NCBI GenBank assembly: GCA_017484225.1
Contig: JAFUTN010000036.1
Coordinates: forward strand, 1 to 34,595
DNA length: 34,595 bases
DNA from: Alphaproteobacteria bacterium
Lineage (GTDB): Bacteria; Pseudomonadota; Alphaproteobacteria; RF32; CAG-239
Direction of reading: 5' to 3'
The position numbers were made by a program, and so were the translations under genes. Within the stretch, counting starts at the first letter, position 1; the number at the start of each line of letters is the position of its first letter. Of the stretch, positions 11,646 to 19,992 are shown in pieces. The notes under the pieces were generated by a model that had not been told where the DNA came from, ran no database searches, and was given only the letters and a program-made list of their open reading frames with translations.

Positions 11646-13394
11646 ATGTCAATAAAATTAGGTGTTGCCGACACAACTGTTACTCATTTAAAACCGCGGA
11701 TTGCCGTTATCGGCGTCGGCGGCGGTGGCGGAAATGCCGTTAATAATATGATATCCCAAAAATTAGAGGGTGTGGATTTTATCGTTGCCAATACGGATGC
11801 GCAAGCTTTGGCTCATTCTTCAGCCAGCCGAAAAATACAGCTCGGTTTAGAGATAACACAGGGACTCGGCGCCGGTGCCCGTCCGGAAATAGGTAAGTTG
11901 GCGGCAGAAGAAGCCAGAGAAGAAATTGCCAAAGAACTTGAAGGCGTTAACATGGTATTCATCACAGCCGGAATGGGCGGCGGAACAGGTTCCGGTGCGG
12001 CTCCGGTTGTGGCACATATTGCAAAAGAAAAGGGAATCCTGACCGTCGGGGTCGTTACAAAACCTTTCAGCTTTGAAGGTCGCAAAAGAATGGAGACTGC
12101 CGAAAGTTCGCTTGCAAACTTTATTAATGAAGTTGACAGTATTATTGTTATTCCTAACCAAAATCTTTTCCGCATAGCCGATAAAAACACAACTTTGGCT
12201 GATGCATTTTTGTTAGCCGACAATGTTCTTTATTCCGGCGTGCGCTCCATAACCGATTTAATGATGATGCCGGGGTTGATTAATTTGGACTTTGCCGACG
12301 TTCGCAACATCATGCAGGATAAGGGTAAAGCGATTATGGGAACGGGCGAAGCCGAAGGCGAAAACCGCGCCCAAGAAGCTGCACGTCAGGCACTTTCAAA
12401 TCCGCTGTTGGACGACTGCACAATGCACGGTGCCAAAGGCGTATTAATCAATATTACCGGAAGTTCGGATATCACTTTAATGGAAATTGACGAAGCAGCT
12501 TCAATCATTAAAGAAGAAGTTGACGACAATGCCAATATCATATTCGGTTCCAGCTATGACGAAACTTTGTCCGGAAAAATAAGAGTTTCTATTGTTGTTA
12601 CCGGTATTGAAGACGGAACTCCGCAAAAAACGGCAGAACCTCGCACCAAAGAAGCTTCTTTGATTGACCAAAGTTATGACGACACAACTTTCGTTCCGAC
12701 CGTTGAAGTTGCTCCGCTACCGATAGTTGAAGATGTTGAGGAAACGCCTCAAAATCAAAATACCGAAGAGCAAAGCGAAACAACCGTTGATTTTGATTTG
12801 AATGATGAAACTAAATCCGATTCTTCCCTAACCGATATGTTGGCCGAGATTAAAGATGAAATAAAACCGGCGGAAGATACGGCTTTGGAAGAAGATTTTG
12901 CGTCTTTGGATAAGTCGGAAGAATTACCGGAAGTTCCGCAAGCAAGCGCATTGTTCAGTGCTATTTTGAATAATTCGCGCAAAAATGACGAAAAAGAAGA
13001 TGAAAGCAAAAAATTTGATTTCAGTTCTTTTGCACCGGAAAACAACGACTTTTTTGCCGGCTCCACAAAATTGCAAAATGTAGCTTCTACCGAAACAGAA
13101 GCAGAATTGTTTGCCGAAAACAATGATATCTCTGTATTCAAAGACACTCCGAAAGAAACTGCAGAAGAGCCGGAAATGCCGATAGCGGAAAGTTCGGCAA
13201 CAATCAAACCGTCTTTTATTAATATGTTTATTAACGGCATGACCAGACGGCATAAGAAAGAAGACGAAGAAAATGTTGAAGAATTAACACCTGCTTCGCA
13301 AGTTTCCAATTCTGATGCAGAAAATATTGACACTTCCGCCGACAGCGAAATTTCAAATGACAATCTTGAAATTCCGGCATTTTTAAGAAGATAA
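11646..13394 (+). CDS. ftsZ: Cell division GTPase FtsZ
   Basis: FtsZ is the tubulin-like protein of the Z ring. The tubulin signature GGGTGSG is at 111-117 and the T7 catalytic loop NLDFADV at 213-219. The polymerising core ends near residue 320. It is followed by an unusually long, acidic linker of about 250 residues. The conserved C-terminal peptide IPAFLRR (576-582) that binds FtsA is at the very end. Long linkers are common in Alphaproteobacteria. An AGGAG site precedes the ATG and the 80-base AT-rich gap after ftsA may hold a separate promoter. Confidence 0.98.
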   Translation: MSIKLGVADTTVTHLKPRIAVIGVGGGGGNAVNNMISQKLEGVDFIVANTDAQALAHSSASRKIQLGLEITQGLGAGARPEIGKLAAEEAREEIAKELEGVNMVFITAGMGGGTGSGAAPVVAHIAKEKGILTVGVVTKPFSFEGRKRMETAESSLANFINEVDSIIVIPNQNLFRIADKNTTLADAFLLADNVLYSGVRSITDLMMMPGLINLDFADVRNIMQDKGKAIMGTGEAEGENRAQEAARQALSNPLLDDCTMHGAKGVLINITGSSDITLMEIDEAASIIKEEVDDNANIIFGSSYDETLSGKIRVSIVVTGIEDGTPQKTAEPRTKEASLIDQSYDDTTFVPTVEVAPLPIVEDVEETPQNQNTEEQSETTVDFDLNDETKSDSSLTDMLAEIKDEIKPAEDTALEEDFASLDKSEELPEVPQASALFSAILNNSRKNDEKEDESKKFDFSSFAPENNDFFAGSTKLQNVASTETEAELFAENNDISVFKDTPKETAEEPEMPIAESSATIKPSFINMFINGMTRRHKKEDEENVEELTPASQVSNSDAENIDTSADSEISNDNLEIPAFLRR

Positions 13395-13418
13395 TAACTG
13401 CTGTTGCAAACATTACAA

Positions 13419-13448
13419 AGAAGAGCATCATGAGATGCTCTTTTTTAT
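13419..13448 (+). terminator. Terminator after ftsZ
   Basis: AAGAGCATC (13421-13429) and GATGCTCTT (13434-13442) form a perfect 9-bp stem with a 4-base loop, followed by a T run. It ends the wall/division operon. A second, looser palindrome (ATTCCGG/CCGGAAT, about 13455-13490) follows and is unexplained. Confidence 0.9.
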
Positions 13449-13497
13449 TTATATATTATTCCGGTATTGTTAACCTGCTTATTGCCGGAATTTAAGC

Positions 13498-13526
13498 TTT
13501 ACAAACTCCGTTAATTTTGTTAACAT
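13498..13526 (+). promoter_or_regulatory. Promoter of RNA-LRR module 1
   Basis: TTTACA (13498-13503), 17 bases, then TAACAT (13521-13526). The same -35 and the same spacing occur in module 3. The predicted start, about 7 bases later, falls directly at the first hairpin of the leader RNA. Confidence 0.55.
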
Positions 13527-13532
13527 TTATCC

Positions 13533-13734
13533 CAGAGTGTGAAAAGACACACTTCAGGGCGTGAGAACCCTTTCAGTTAATAAGCAGTCGTCAACAAACA
13601 ACGACTTTGAGCCGATACGTTCATCACGGACGGATGTCGGCGAATAAGGTTATCAGCTAAATAAGCCGAGCCGGTTTTTGCTTATTGACTAACGGTTTCT
13701 CAACATCCGCCCACCGATTCAGGTGGCTTTTTTA
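13533..13734 (+). ncRNA. Structured leader RNA, module 1 (HEARO/omega-RNA-like, possible attenuator)
   Basis: About 200 nt between a promoter and a BspA-like gene. Hairpin AGTGTG/CACACT (13536-13553). Closing helix GGGCG (13557-13561) with CGCCC (13708-13712), extended by TGAGAACC with GGTTTCTCA (13694-13702), leaving ACATC bulged. An 11-bp helix AGTTAATAAGC (13575-13585)/GCTTATTGACT (13680-13690). Hairpin AGTCGT/ACGACT (13586-13606). Hairpin GCCGA/TCGGC (13611-13641) whose loop holds GGATGT, complementary to the bulged ACATCC. The copy at 33300 keeps every pairing with different bases. The order of elements and the motifs CGGATG and ATAAGCC recall the IscB/HEARO scaffold. That resemblance is from memory and not tested. 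The ORFs on this stretch are not coding. Confidence 0.75.
13711..13733 (+). terminator. Terminator hairpin inside the leader of module 1
   Basis: CCACC (13711-13715) pairs with GGTGG (13722-13726), followed by CTTTTTT. The first two C residues are also needed by the closing helix of the leader RNA, so terminator and closed RNA fold compete. It lies 36 bases before the LRR protein start. Confidence 0.65.
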
Positions 13735-13768
13735 TTAACTTTTTTAACTTAATGAAAGGATGTTTGAA

Positions 13769-14605
13769 ATGAAACATTTACCACTCCTGCTAATACTTAC
13801 ATTATTTTTTGAAATAAGCGAATCACCGGCGCAAGATGAAATAAATTGTAACGCAAATCAGCAATCATGCGGACAAAGTTGTTGTTGGTCTGTAGAAAAT
13901 ACCAAATTAGTCATAACCGGCGGAAAAGACGGAACCATTGGAACAATGGATGATTACGCTTGGGGAGGAACAGGACAAAATACACAATGGCCGGCAAACA
14001 TCACATCAATTTATGTATCCGGCGTGAACAATATCGGCAGCGAAGCTTTCAGAAATATGCGCAAAGTCAGAGACATAACCATCGGCGATTCGGTTAAGAC
14101 TGTAGGTATTGCTGCGTTTGATAATGACAACAGTCTGAGATATGTTGATTTTGGTGATGCCGTAACAAGTATCGGAGGTTCTGCTTTTGAAGATGCCCCC
14201 AGTCTCATACAGATAATAGTTCCGGACACATTGAAAAATATAAACTATCAATCTCTCGGTAGTGGAAATATTGTTTCAAGAAATATTCAAATCATTTGCC
14301 GTGGTGATAAAGCATCTTGCTCCGGAGTTTATGAAAAACTGTCAAAATACTCATCATCATATGGAGAAGGGCCTTATGATGCCTCAAGTGTATTATCTTA
14401 TGCAAATTACGAGCAATGTATCTCCGGCAATTATTATTGGGATGGAACAAAATGCGTTAGAGAACCGGATGTATCAAAGCGCGCCTGCTGTCCGGTGTGT
14501 GCCGATTTGGACGGATATTGCAGCCGTATTCGTTACACCATACCGGAAGCAGATGAACTAACCTCAAACGACAATGAAAATATGATTGAATGGATTTTTG
14601 AGTAA
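13769..14605 (+). CDS. Secreted BspA-like leucine-rich repeat protein, module 1
   Basis: 278 residues: signal peptide (MKHLPLLLILTLFFEISESP), a Cys-containing N-terminal part, the usual BspA lead-in (WSVENTKLVITGG), then about four LRR_5 repeats (such as NIGSEAFRNM, TVGIAAFDNDNSL, SIGGSAFEDAPSL). A Cys-rich module (CCPVCADLDGYCSRIRY) and the tail SNDNENMIEWIFE close it. I chose the second ATG (13769) because AAAGGA lies 8 bases upstream. An ATG three codons earlier overlaps that site. The function is unknown. BspA-type LRRs of other bacteria bind host or bacterial surfaces. It has two paralogues in this window (27358, 33528). Confidence 0.8.
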   Translation: MKHLPLLLILTLFFEISESPAQDEINCNANQQSCGQSCCWSVENTKLVITGGKDGTIGTMDDYAWGGTGQNTQWPANITSIYVSGVNNIGSEAFRNMRKVRDITIGDSVKTVGIAAFDNDNSLRYVDFGDAVTSIGGSAFEDAPSLIQIIVPDTLKNINYQSLGSGNIVSRNIQIICRGDKASCSGVYEKLSKYSSSYGEGPYDASSVLSYANYEQCISGNYYWDGTKCVREPDVSKRACCPVCADLDGYCSRIRYTIPEADELTSNDNENMIEWIFE

Positions 14606-14611
14606 AAAACA

Positions 14612-14653
14612 CTGTCATTATCGGAATTACAAAGCAATAACCGATAATGACAG
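14612..14653. repeat. Perfect palindrome of the GTCATTATCGG repeat family
   Basis: CTGTCATTATCGG (14612-14624) and CCGATAATGACAG (14641-14653) are perfect 13-bp inverted arms around a 16-base loop. No T run follows on the plus strand, but one follows on the minus strand. The same core occurs at 19452 and 23638. It lies directly between module 1 and the foreign gene at 14751. Confidence 0.85.
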
Positions 14654-14750
14654 AAAAAATCAAAAAAAAATATTGACAAAAGACAAAAAGATGATATTTT
14701 GGAAAATACCGTGATAATAATTTATGTTTAACAATTTTAAAATTCTGCCT

Positions 14751-15269
14751 ATGAACCAGAAACAGAGTGCGCTGCAGGAGATTCTCAGAATCATGCAGAC
14801 AAGTGGTATCACCACAGAGGACATCATTACCGAACAGAAGCGTGTGAAGAACGAGAAGTTGCAGGCCTTTGACCTGTTGGTGGTCATTGACGGTGTCAAG
14901 CAACGTGTCCCGTTTGAACAAGGCAAGAACTGCCCCGACAAGCTGGGTATCTTCCCTCGTCCGAACAACTCCTCCTTCATTGAGCTGACAGAGAGTGGTC
15001 CGTGTTCCTGCCCGTTGGAGCTGGAAGAACGCCGCAAGTTCATCACCGAGAACCTGGCCGATTTGCTGGATGACGTCAAGGAAGAACTCAACGTTAGGCT
15101 TCGCGAGATCGGTGCTCCGGAGATTGACGGCAAGTACTGGGCCTATGCGCATGAGTGGTCCGGATGCGGCTACTATATCGCCCGCTTCAGCCCCAAGGAT
15201 CGCCTGGTCTTCACCTACTACGACGAGAAGCATGTCGCCAAGGTGCGCCGTGTCGGCCGGTTTGAGTGA
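14751..15269 (+). CDS. Hypothetical protein of foreign, Bacteroidota-like composition
   Basis: I do not recognise a family. There are 172 residues, no signal peptide or membrane segment, and several paired Cys and aromatic residues at the end (HEWSGCGYYIARF). The codons end in G or C far more than in neighbouring genes (CTGG, GACGTC, CGCCGC-type use) and there is no Shine-Dalgarno site. Both features fit Bacteroidota rather than the host. The frame is open from 14724, but those first nine codons are AT-rich, so I prefer the ATG at 14751. A promoter-like TTGACA (14673)-16-TATTTT (14695) lies upstream. Confidence 0.65.
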   Translation: MNQKQSALQEILRIMQTSGITTEDIITEQKRVKNEKLQAFDLLVVIDGVKQRVPFEQGKNCPDKLGIFPRPNNSSFIELTESGPCSCPLELEERRKFITENLADLLDDVKEELNVRLREIGAPEIDGKYWAYAHEWSGCGYYIARFSPKDRLVFTYYDEKHVAKVRRVGRFE

Positions 15270-15290
15270 TTATCTCTGTGCCATTCATTT

Positions 15291-15318
15291 CCCCCTATTG
15301 GTTTAGGGGGATTTTTTT
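15291..15318 (+). terminator. Terminator after the foreign gene
   Basis: CCCCCTA (15291-15297) pairs with TAGGGGG (15304-15310), followed by A and seven T residues. It is a strong intrinsic terminator 22 bases after the stop at 15269. Confidence 0.9.
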
Positions 15319-15351
15319 ATAATGAATGCCCTGTTTTTTGACAAAAAAATA

Positions 15352-15380
15352 TTGAAAGACCAAAAAAAATATGCTAAATT
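15352..15380 (+). promoter_or_regulatory. Promoter of the large Asn-rich protein gene
   Basis: TTGAAA (15352-15357), 17 bases, TAAATT (15375-15380). The gene's AGGAG site is at 15401 and its ATG at 15413. Confidence 0.5.
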
Positions 15381-15412
15381 AAGCCATAGTTTGTAAATGA
15401 AGGAGCAAAATC

Positions 15413-17863
15413 ATGGCTTATACTTTTCTGCAAAATCAGCAAATGCCGGAGTTAAATGAAGACTACACACCGGAAGCACTTGCGCTTGAGTATGAAAGAC
15501 GCAAACAGCAAATTGTGGAAAATTATCGTGCCAAAGCGACAGAACACCGTGAATATATGTCCGAAATGAAAAGCAGTGTTGTGGAGGACGAAAAACAAAA
15601 AATCAGTAACACATCCGAACATTTGTCGGCACTTGATTTTGAACCGGATGACATACAAAAAGAACGAGCCGGATATCAAAAACATTTATTTGACGTCAAA
15701 AAACAAATATCCGATCTCAACACGGAAATTAAATTGTTAAACCAATACGGCGAACAATTTGCTCAGCTTAAACAGATTTTTGATCGTGAAGCAAAATTCG
15801 GCGAAGGAGCGGTTATAGAATTTCAAGAAATCTCTCAGGCAAGCAACGACATTACACCGGAAGAAACCTACTACGCCGGTCTTGCAAACGGCGGAAACGG
15901 TTCCGAACGGTTAGCTTTGCATATAGAATTACCTGATGTTCCTGCTTTTGATTTATCCGTTATTCCTTTTGATGCTCCCGATTCTGCCGAGGGAAATCAG
16001 GGCGAGGAAAACGAAACGGATGATAAACCGCTGAAATTTCAGCTTTCCATGTCTGACGAAGATGCAGCAAGTTTAAGTGATGAAAATTGGGCTAAAATCA
16101 TTGCCTTTTGCGAATCCCACGGCTTACCGTCGTATGCAATGGATTTACCTTATTCCGGCGATGGAAATCTCACACATGAAAAGTTCAATTCTTTGCTTTC
16201 GGAATTACATAAAAAAGTTGAGGCCGAAGCAGCACACAACATGGAAGCAGAGCAAAAATTTGACGAACTTCAGGAGCAATGGGAGAATGAACACGAATTT
16301 TCAGCCGAACAAGCTCTCGGTAATGGTATGGGTGCGACTCGCAGCCGCAACGGTTCATCAGCTCAAAATAACAACGGCAACAACCAAAATAATAACAATA
16401 ATAATGATTTAAGCCCGCTTGACAGATTGATGCAATCACGAGCCTTCAGATTCGGTCGCCGAATTTTTGACAGCACCGCACAAGTTTATCGTGATGCCTT
16501 CAGCCAACAACAGGAGAGCGAAGGAAATAATACCGGCGGACAGCAAGTTGCCGCACCAAAAGTAAACGGTGAAGAAATAGTTGAAGATTTGTTGTTTAAC
16601 AGTCTCGGCAAAAGAGAAAATTTATCGTTTTTCAAAACCGGCGGCAGTATTTTAGGTGGCGGATATACCGTTTACACCGTATTTGACAGTGAAAATGCCG
16701 ATAATATGAAGGAAAACGGTGTCAAAACAAAAGGCAAAGTTAAATACACATACAGCTACAAATTATATGTCGGACACACCAATGACGGTGAGTTGTCAAT
16801 CATGTATCATGTCCGCGAAAATAAAAAGCTGGACGAAGGTTTAGCCGGTGCTTTGGCCGGTAAATTTAAGGATTTAAAATATACTCATATCAATATTCCG
16901 ACAAATATTCCGGACTGCGATAAAAAAACGATTCGCATTGCTCTGGCCGAAAAAGGTATTGTTCCGGTAGGAATGAGCTTGGACAAATCAAAAGCTCAAG
17001 GTATGATAAAAGCCGCAAAAGAAAAGCTGACTGCAGAAGATTTTGCTACATTCAAATACCGTTTGGCTCTGCAAATGGAAGAAAATGCCATGATAAAAGG
17101 CAAAAAGCTTGCTCCGTCGGAAAAAGATTTTATTGATTCACTGAAAAATGCGCATGATTATTCGGCATTTGTTGATGCCTACAACAATAATATCAAAAGT
17201 GTAATGCGTAAAAAATTATCCGAAGCCAATGACAACTATGATGACGGCGCAATAAACAAAATTGCCGTTTATATGACCTTAAACAAGTTGTTTGAAATAT
17301 ATGACACGCAAACAATGGCAAACAGTTCTTTGGTTAACAGTGATAAACTGACACCGGAAGAAAAACGCTTAATTACCGCAGCCGGCGCAGACAGAAAAAC
17401 TTCGCAGCTTTCTGCCGGTCAAATGACAAAAGTGTATGAGATTTTGTTTGAGCAATGCAAGAAAGATGCTAAAAAACGCGTTGATAAAGATTTGATTGAT
17501 GCCCGAGATATCGGTAACACCACATCAAAAGGTGCTAAGCGTCCGGATGATACCATTATTAAAAACGTGTTTAACAATATCAAAAACGGTTTTGATGACA
17601 TTAATGATGCCCTTGCCACCAAAGGGTGTGAAGAAATTGCTCCTCCGAAGGCATCCGGCTTTATGTATTATGACCAATTTTACCGCGAGCATCCGGAATT
17701 TACCAGAAGGAACACGAACAACAATAATAACACCAACAATAACGGCGGCAACGCCAGAAATGGCAACAACGGAGGTAATGGCGGCAACGGAGGTAATGGC
17801 GGCAACGGCGGCACAACCCCGCATACAACTCCTCCGCAAAATCAAAATACTGCGAGCCGATAA
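15413..17863 (+). CDS. Large Asn-rich protein of unknown function
   Basis: I do not recognise this 816-residue protein. It has no signal peptide and no membrane segment. Residues ~20-130 are charged and helical, probably coiled coil, with a second helical part at ~265-300. An Asn-rich linker is at ~318-333. A mixed domain follows at ~380-545 (including the LYVGHTNDGELSIMYHVREN and THINIPTNIPDCDKKTIRIA stretches), then a helical part at ~545-750. A Gly/Asn repeat region (~768-801) and a TTPHTTPPQ tail end it. The DNA of that repeat is a 15-18-base periodic GGTAATGGCGGC-type sequence. It has its own promoter and terminator, so it is monocistronic. Composition matches the host. An effector or scaffold role is conceivable but unsupported. 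Confidence 0.8.
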   Translation: MAYTFLQNQQMPELNEDYTPEALALEYERRKQQIVENYRAKATEHREYMSEMKSSVVEDEKQKISNTSEHLSALDFEPDDIQKERAGYQKHLFDVKKQISDLNTEIKLLNQYGEQFAQLKQIFDREAKFGEGAVIEFQEISQASNDITPEETYYAGLANGGNGSERLALHIELPDVPAFDLSVIPFDAPDSAEGNQGEENETDDKPLKFQLSMSDEDAASLSDENWAKIIAFCESHGLPSYAMDLPYSGDGNLTHEKFNSLLSELHKKVEAEAAHNMEAEQKFDELQEQWENEHEFSAEQALGNGMGATRSRNGSSAQNNNGNNQNNNNNNDLSPLDRLMQSRAFRFGRRIFDSTAQVYRDAFSQQQESEGNNTGGQQVAAPKVNGEEIVEDLLFNSLGKRENLSFFKTGGSILGGGYTVYTVFDSENADNMKENGVKTKGKVKYTYSYKLYVGHTNDGELSIMYHVRENKKLDEGLAGALAGKFKDLKYTHINIPTNIPDCDKKTIRIALAEKGIVPVGMSLDKSKAQGMIKAAKEKLTAEDFATFKYRLALQMEENAMIKGKKLAPSEKDFIDSLKNAHDYSAFVDAYNNNIKSVMRKKLSEANDNYDDGAINKIAVYMTLNKLFEIYDTQTMANSSLVNSDKLTPEEKRLITAAGADRKTSQLSAGQMTKVYEILFEQCKKDAKKRVDKDLIDARDIGNTTSKGAKRPDDTIIKNVFNNIKNGFDDINDALATKGCEEIAPPKASGFMYYDQFYREHPEFTRRNTNNNNNTNNNGGNARNGNNGGNGGNGGNGGNGGTTPHTTPPQNQNTASR

Positions 17864-17889
17864 ATTTGACTGCAAAACATTCTTAAAAA

Positions 17890-17928
17890 AAATGCCGGAA
17901 GCTAACTTGATTTTAACTTCTGGCATTT
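17890..17928 (+). terminator. Terminator after the Asn-rich gene
   Basis: AAATGCCGGAAG (17890-17901) pairs with CTTCTGGCATTT (17917-17928) over 12 positions with one G-T pair. The following sequence is ATTATATT, a weak T tract. The pyk promoter overlaps its 3' half. Confidence 0.7.
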
Positions 17929-17936
17929 ATTATATT
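17907..17936 (+). promoter_or_regulatory. Probable pyk promoter
   Basis: TTGATT (17907-17912), 18 bases, TATATT (17931-17936), nested in the preceding terminator hairpin, 34 bases before the pyk ATG. Confidence 0.45.
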
Positions 17937-17969
17937 GTGCAATGATTAAAATTCTGAAAGGAAAATAAG

Positions 17970-19391
17970 ATGCCCATAGATACACATTGCAAAATTTTAG
18001 CGACTGTCGGACCATCTACCGCCACTGCGGAAATGCTGGAAAAACTGGTAAAAAACGGCGCAGATGCTTTTCGTTTCAACTTTAGCCACGGCACTCGTGA
18101 AGAACACGCCGAAAGATATGCTACCGTGAGCAAACTGGCTGAAAAATATCACCGCAACCTGACAATTATCGCCGATTTGCAAGGCCCTAAACTCAGAATC
18201 GGAACATTTAAGAATAACAAAATTATCATCAAAAAAGGACAAACTTTCCGCCTTGATATGGATACCAAGGCCGGCGACGAAACCAGAGTGTGTCTGCCGC
18301 ATAAAGAAATTTTTGCCGTAATAAAAAAAGGCGACAAATTATTGCTTAATGACGGCAATATTGAACTGGAAATCAAAAATTGCGGCAAGGATTGGGCCGA
18401 AACTAAAGTTGTTGTCGGTGGTGAACTTTCGGCACATAAAGGTGTTAATTTACCAAACGTCAAATTACCGATTTCCGCCATTACGCAAAAAGACAAGGAC
18501 GATTTAAAATTTGCACTTGAACTCGGTGTAGACTGGGTTTGTCTTTCTTTTGTGCAAAGTGTAAAAGATGTTAAGGATGCCCGAAAACTCATTGGTGATA
18601 AGGCGTGGATTATTTCTAAACTGGAAAAACCGAGCGCCATTAATGAACTTGATGCCATTGTTAAGGAGTCGGACGGCATAATGGTTGCCCGCGGAGACTT
18701 GGGTGTAGAATGTCCGATTGCCACTGTGCCGGTTTTGCAAAAAGATATTGTCAAGACTTGCCGCAAATATGCCCGTCCGGTAATTGTTGCCACGCAAATG
18801 TTGGAATCCATGATAAAAAATCCATCCCCTACCCGCGCTGAGGTTTCGGATGTAGCTACCGCCGTTTATGACGGAGCAGACACAGTCATGCTTTCAGCGG
18901 AAACCGCTGCCGGAGATTATCCTGCCGAAGCGGTTGCCATGATGCACAACATAATCAAACAGGTTGAAGGTGATGATGACTATTATACGCGAGTTCAGCT
19001 GGATAAAGATATATCGGACTGCAACGATATGGCGGATGCAATCACCTTTGCCGCCTGCGAAATGACTAATGTATTGCCTAATATTGCAGCGATTGTAACC
19101 TATACCGCTTCCGGATTCACAACTCTTTCAATGGCACGAGAACGCCCTAACCTGCCTATTTTAACGGTTACCGGTTCTAAGGCAGTTGCTCGGAGAATGG
19201 GGATTGTTTGGGGTGTAAAGACTTTGGTAAATGAAGAAATTTTCCGCGATTTTTCCAAAATTGAACAAGCTTCTAAAGAAATTGTCAAAACACATAAAAT
19301 CGGGAAAAAGGGAGATTATATTATCATTACCGCCGGATATCCGCTGGGAGTAAAAGGAATGACCAATATGCTCCATACCGTAATGATTTAG
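17970..19391 (+). CDS. pyk: Pyruvate kinase
   Basis: This glycolytic enzyme transfers phosphate from phosphoenolpyruvate to ADP, giving pyruvate and ATP in the cytoplasm. Motifs are FNFSHG (36-41), DLQGPKLR (69-76), the active-site stretch IISKLEKP with the catalytic Lys217, and MVARGDLG (238-245), which binds metal and phosphate. There are 473 residues with A, B and C domains complete. A GAAAGG site precedes the ATG. It appears to be a single-gene transcript. Confidence 0.98.
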   Translation: MPIDTHCKILATVGPSTATAEMLEKLVKNGADAFRFNFSHGTREEHAERYATVSKLAEKYHRNLTIIADLQGPKLRIGTFKNNKIIIKKGQTFRLDMDTKAGDETRVCLPHKEIFAVIKKGDKLLLNDGNIELEIKNCGKDWAETKVVVGGELSAHKGVNLPNVKLPISAITQKDKDDLKFALELGVDWVCLSFVQSVKDVKDARKLIGDKAWIISKLEKPSAINELDAIVKESDGIMVARGDLGVECPIATVPVLQKDIVKTCRKYARPVIVATQMLESMIKNPSPTRAEVSDVATAVYDGADTVMLSAETAAGDYPAEAVAMMHNIIKQVEGDDDYYTRVQLDKDISDCNDMADAITFAACEMTNVLPNIAAIVTYTASGFTTLSMARERPNLPILTVTGSKAVARRMGIVWGVKTLVNEEIFRDFSKIEQASKEIVKTHKIGKKGDYIIITAGYPLGVKGMTNMLHTVMI

Positions 19392-19408
19392 TTTTGAACT
19401 TAAAGTTG

Positions 19409-19450
19409 AAACTGCCGATGGTTAAAATAATCACCGGCAGTTTTCTTTTT
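19409..19450 (+). terminator. Terminator after pyk
   Basis: AAACTGCCG (19409-19417) pairs with CGGCAGTTT (19435-19443), 9 bp, followed by a T-rich run. Confidence 0.85.
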
Positions 19451-19451
19451 C

Positions 19452-19483
19452 TGTCATTATCGGGCGCACTTTTTTCTGTCATT
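19452..19483 (+). repeat. Left copy of an inverted repeat flanking the Bacteroidota-like insert
   Basis: TCATTATCGGGCGCACT, then six T and CTGTCATT (19454-19483). It matches, in reverse complement, 23638-23669 except for a two-base TC insertion there. The two copies bracket the 19993-23246 genes. Confidence 0.8.
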
Positions 19484-19790
19484 CCGAGGAGCGTAGCGAC
19501 GTGGAAATCCCCCTCAACACGTGACTCTTACGGTCATTCCGAGGATCGTAGCGACGTGGGAATCTCCCTCAACACGTGACTTTTACGGTCATTCCGAGGA
19601 GCGTAGCGACGTGGGAATCTCCCTCAACACGTGACTCTTACGGTCATTCCGAGGAGCGTAGCGACGTGGGAATCCCCCTCAACACGTGACTTTTACGGTC
19701 ATTCCGAGGAGCGTAGCGACGTGGAAATCTCCCTCAACACGTGACTCTTACGGTCATTCCGAGGAGCGTAGCGACGTGGGAATCCCCTTC
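19478..19790 (+). repeat. Tandem array of 55-bp REP-like units
   Basis: Six units begin with GTCATTCCGAGGA at 19478, 19533, 19588, 19643, 19698 and 19753, each exactly 55 bp apart. The last is cut short in a CTTCAAGATGAC ending. Each unit has a palindromic core (ATTCC...GGAAT around GAGCGTAGCGAC) and a linker CTCAACACGTGAC. The linker alternates TCTTAC and TTTTAC from unit to unit, so the array seems to have grown by 110-bp dimers. It is not CRISPR: the 'spacers' are identical. The rest of 19790-19990 holds degenerate pieces of the same family and no gene. Confidence 0.95.
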
Positions 19791-19992
19791 AAGATGACAA
19801 TGGAGTGTTCTTCCGTTCGGGATTCAAGATGACGATAAGGAAAGAATCAGCCGAGATAGGTCGGGAATGACTGTAAATAAAAGTCGGGAATGACAATAAT
19901 AAAACTCATCCTTTTAAAAGGGGAAATCCCGCCTTGCATGGTGCAAAGGCGGGATTTCTATATATTGAATGCGTGGGGTTTTCCGCATGAAG

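Noticed and set aside
12755-13363. 202-codon minus-strand frame in ftsZ
   Set aside because: Antisense of the acidic FtsZ linker; Ser-rich composition reflects Glu/Asp/Ala codons on the other strand.
14457-15233. Long minus-strand frame opposite the foreign gene
   Set aside because: It runs through the end of the LRR gene and an AT-rich palindrome, has no ribosome site, and looks like an antisense shadow of GC-rich codons.
19394-19579. 61-codon frame after pyk
   Set aside because: It consists of the pyk terminator and tandem repeat sequence.
19478-19790. CRISPR array
   Set aside because: Units are identical along their whole 55 bp, so there are no unique spacers, and no cas gene is present.
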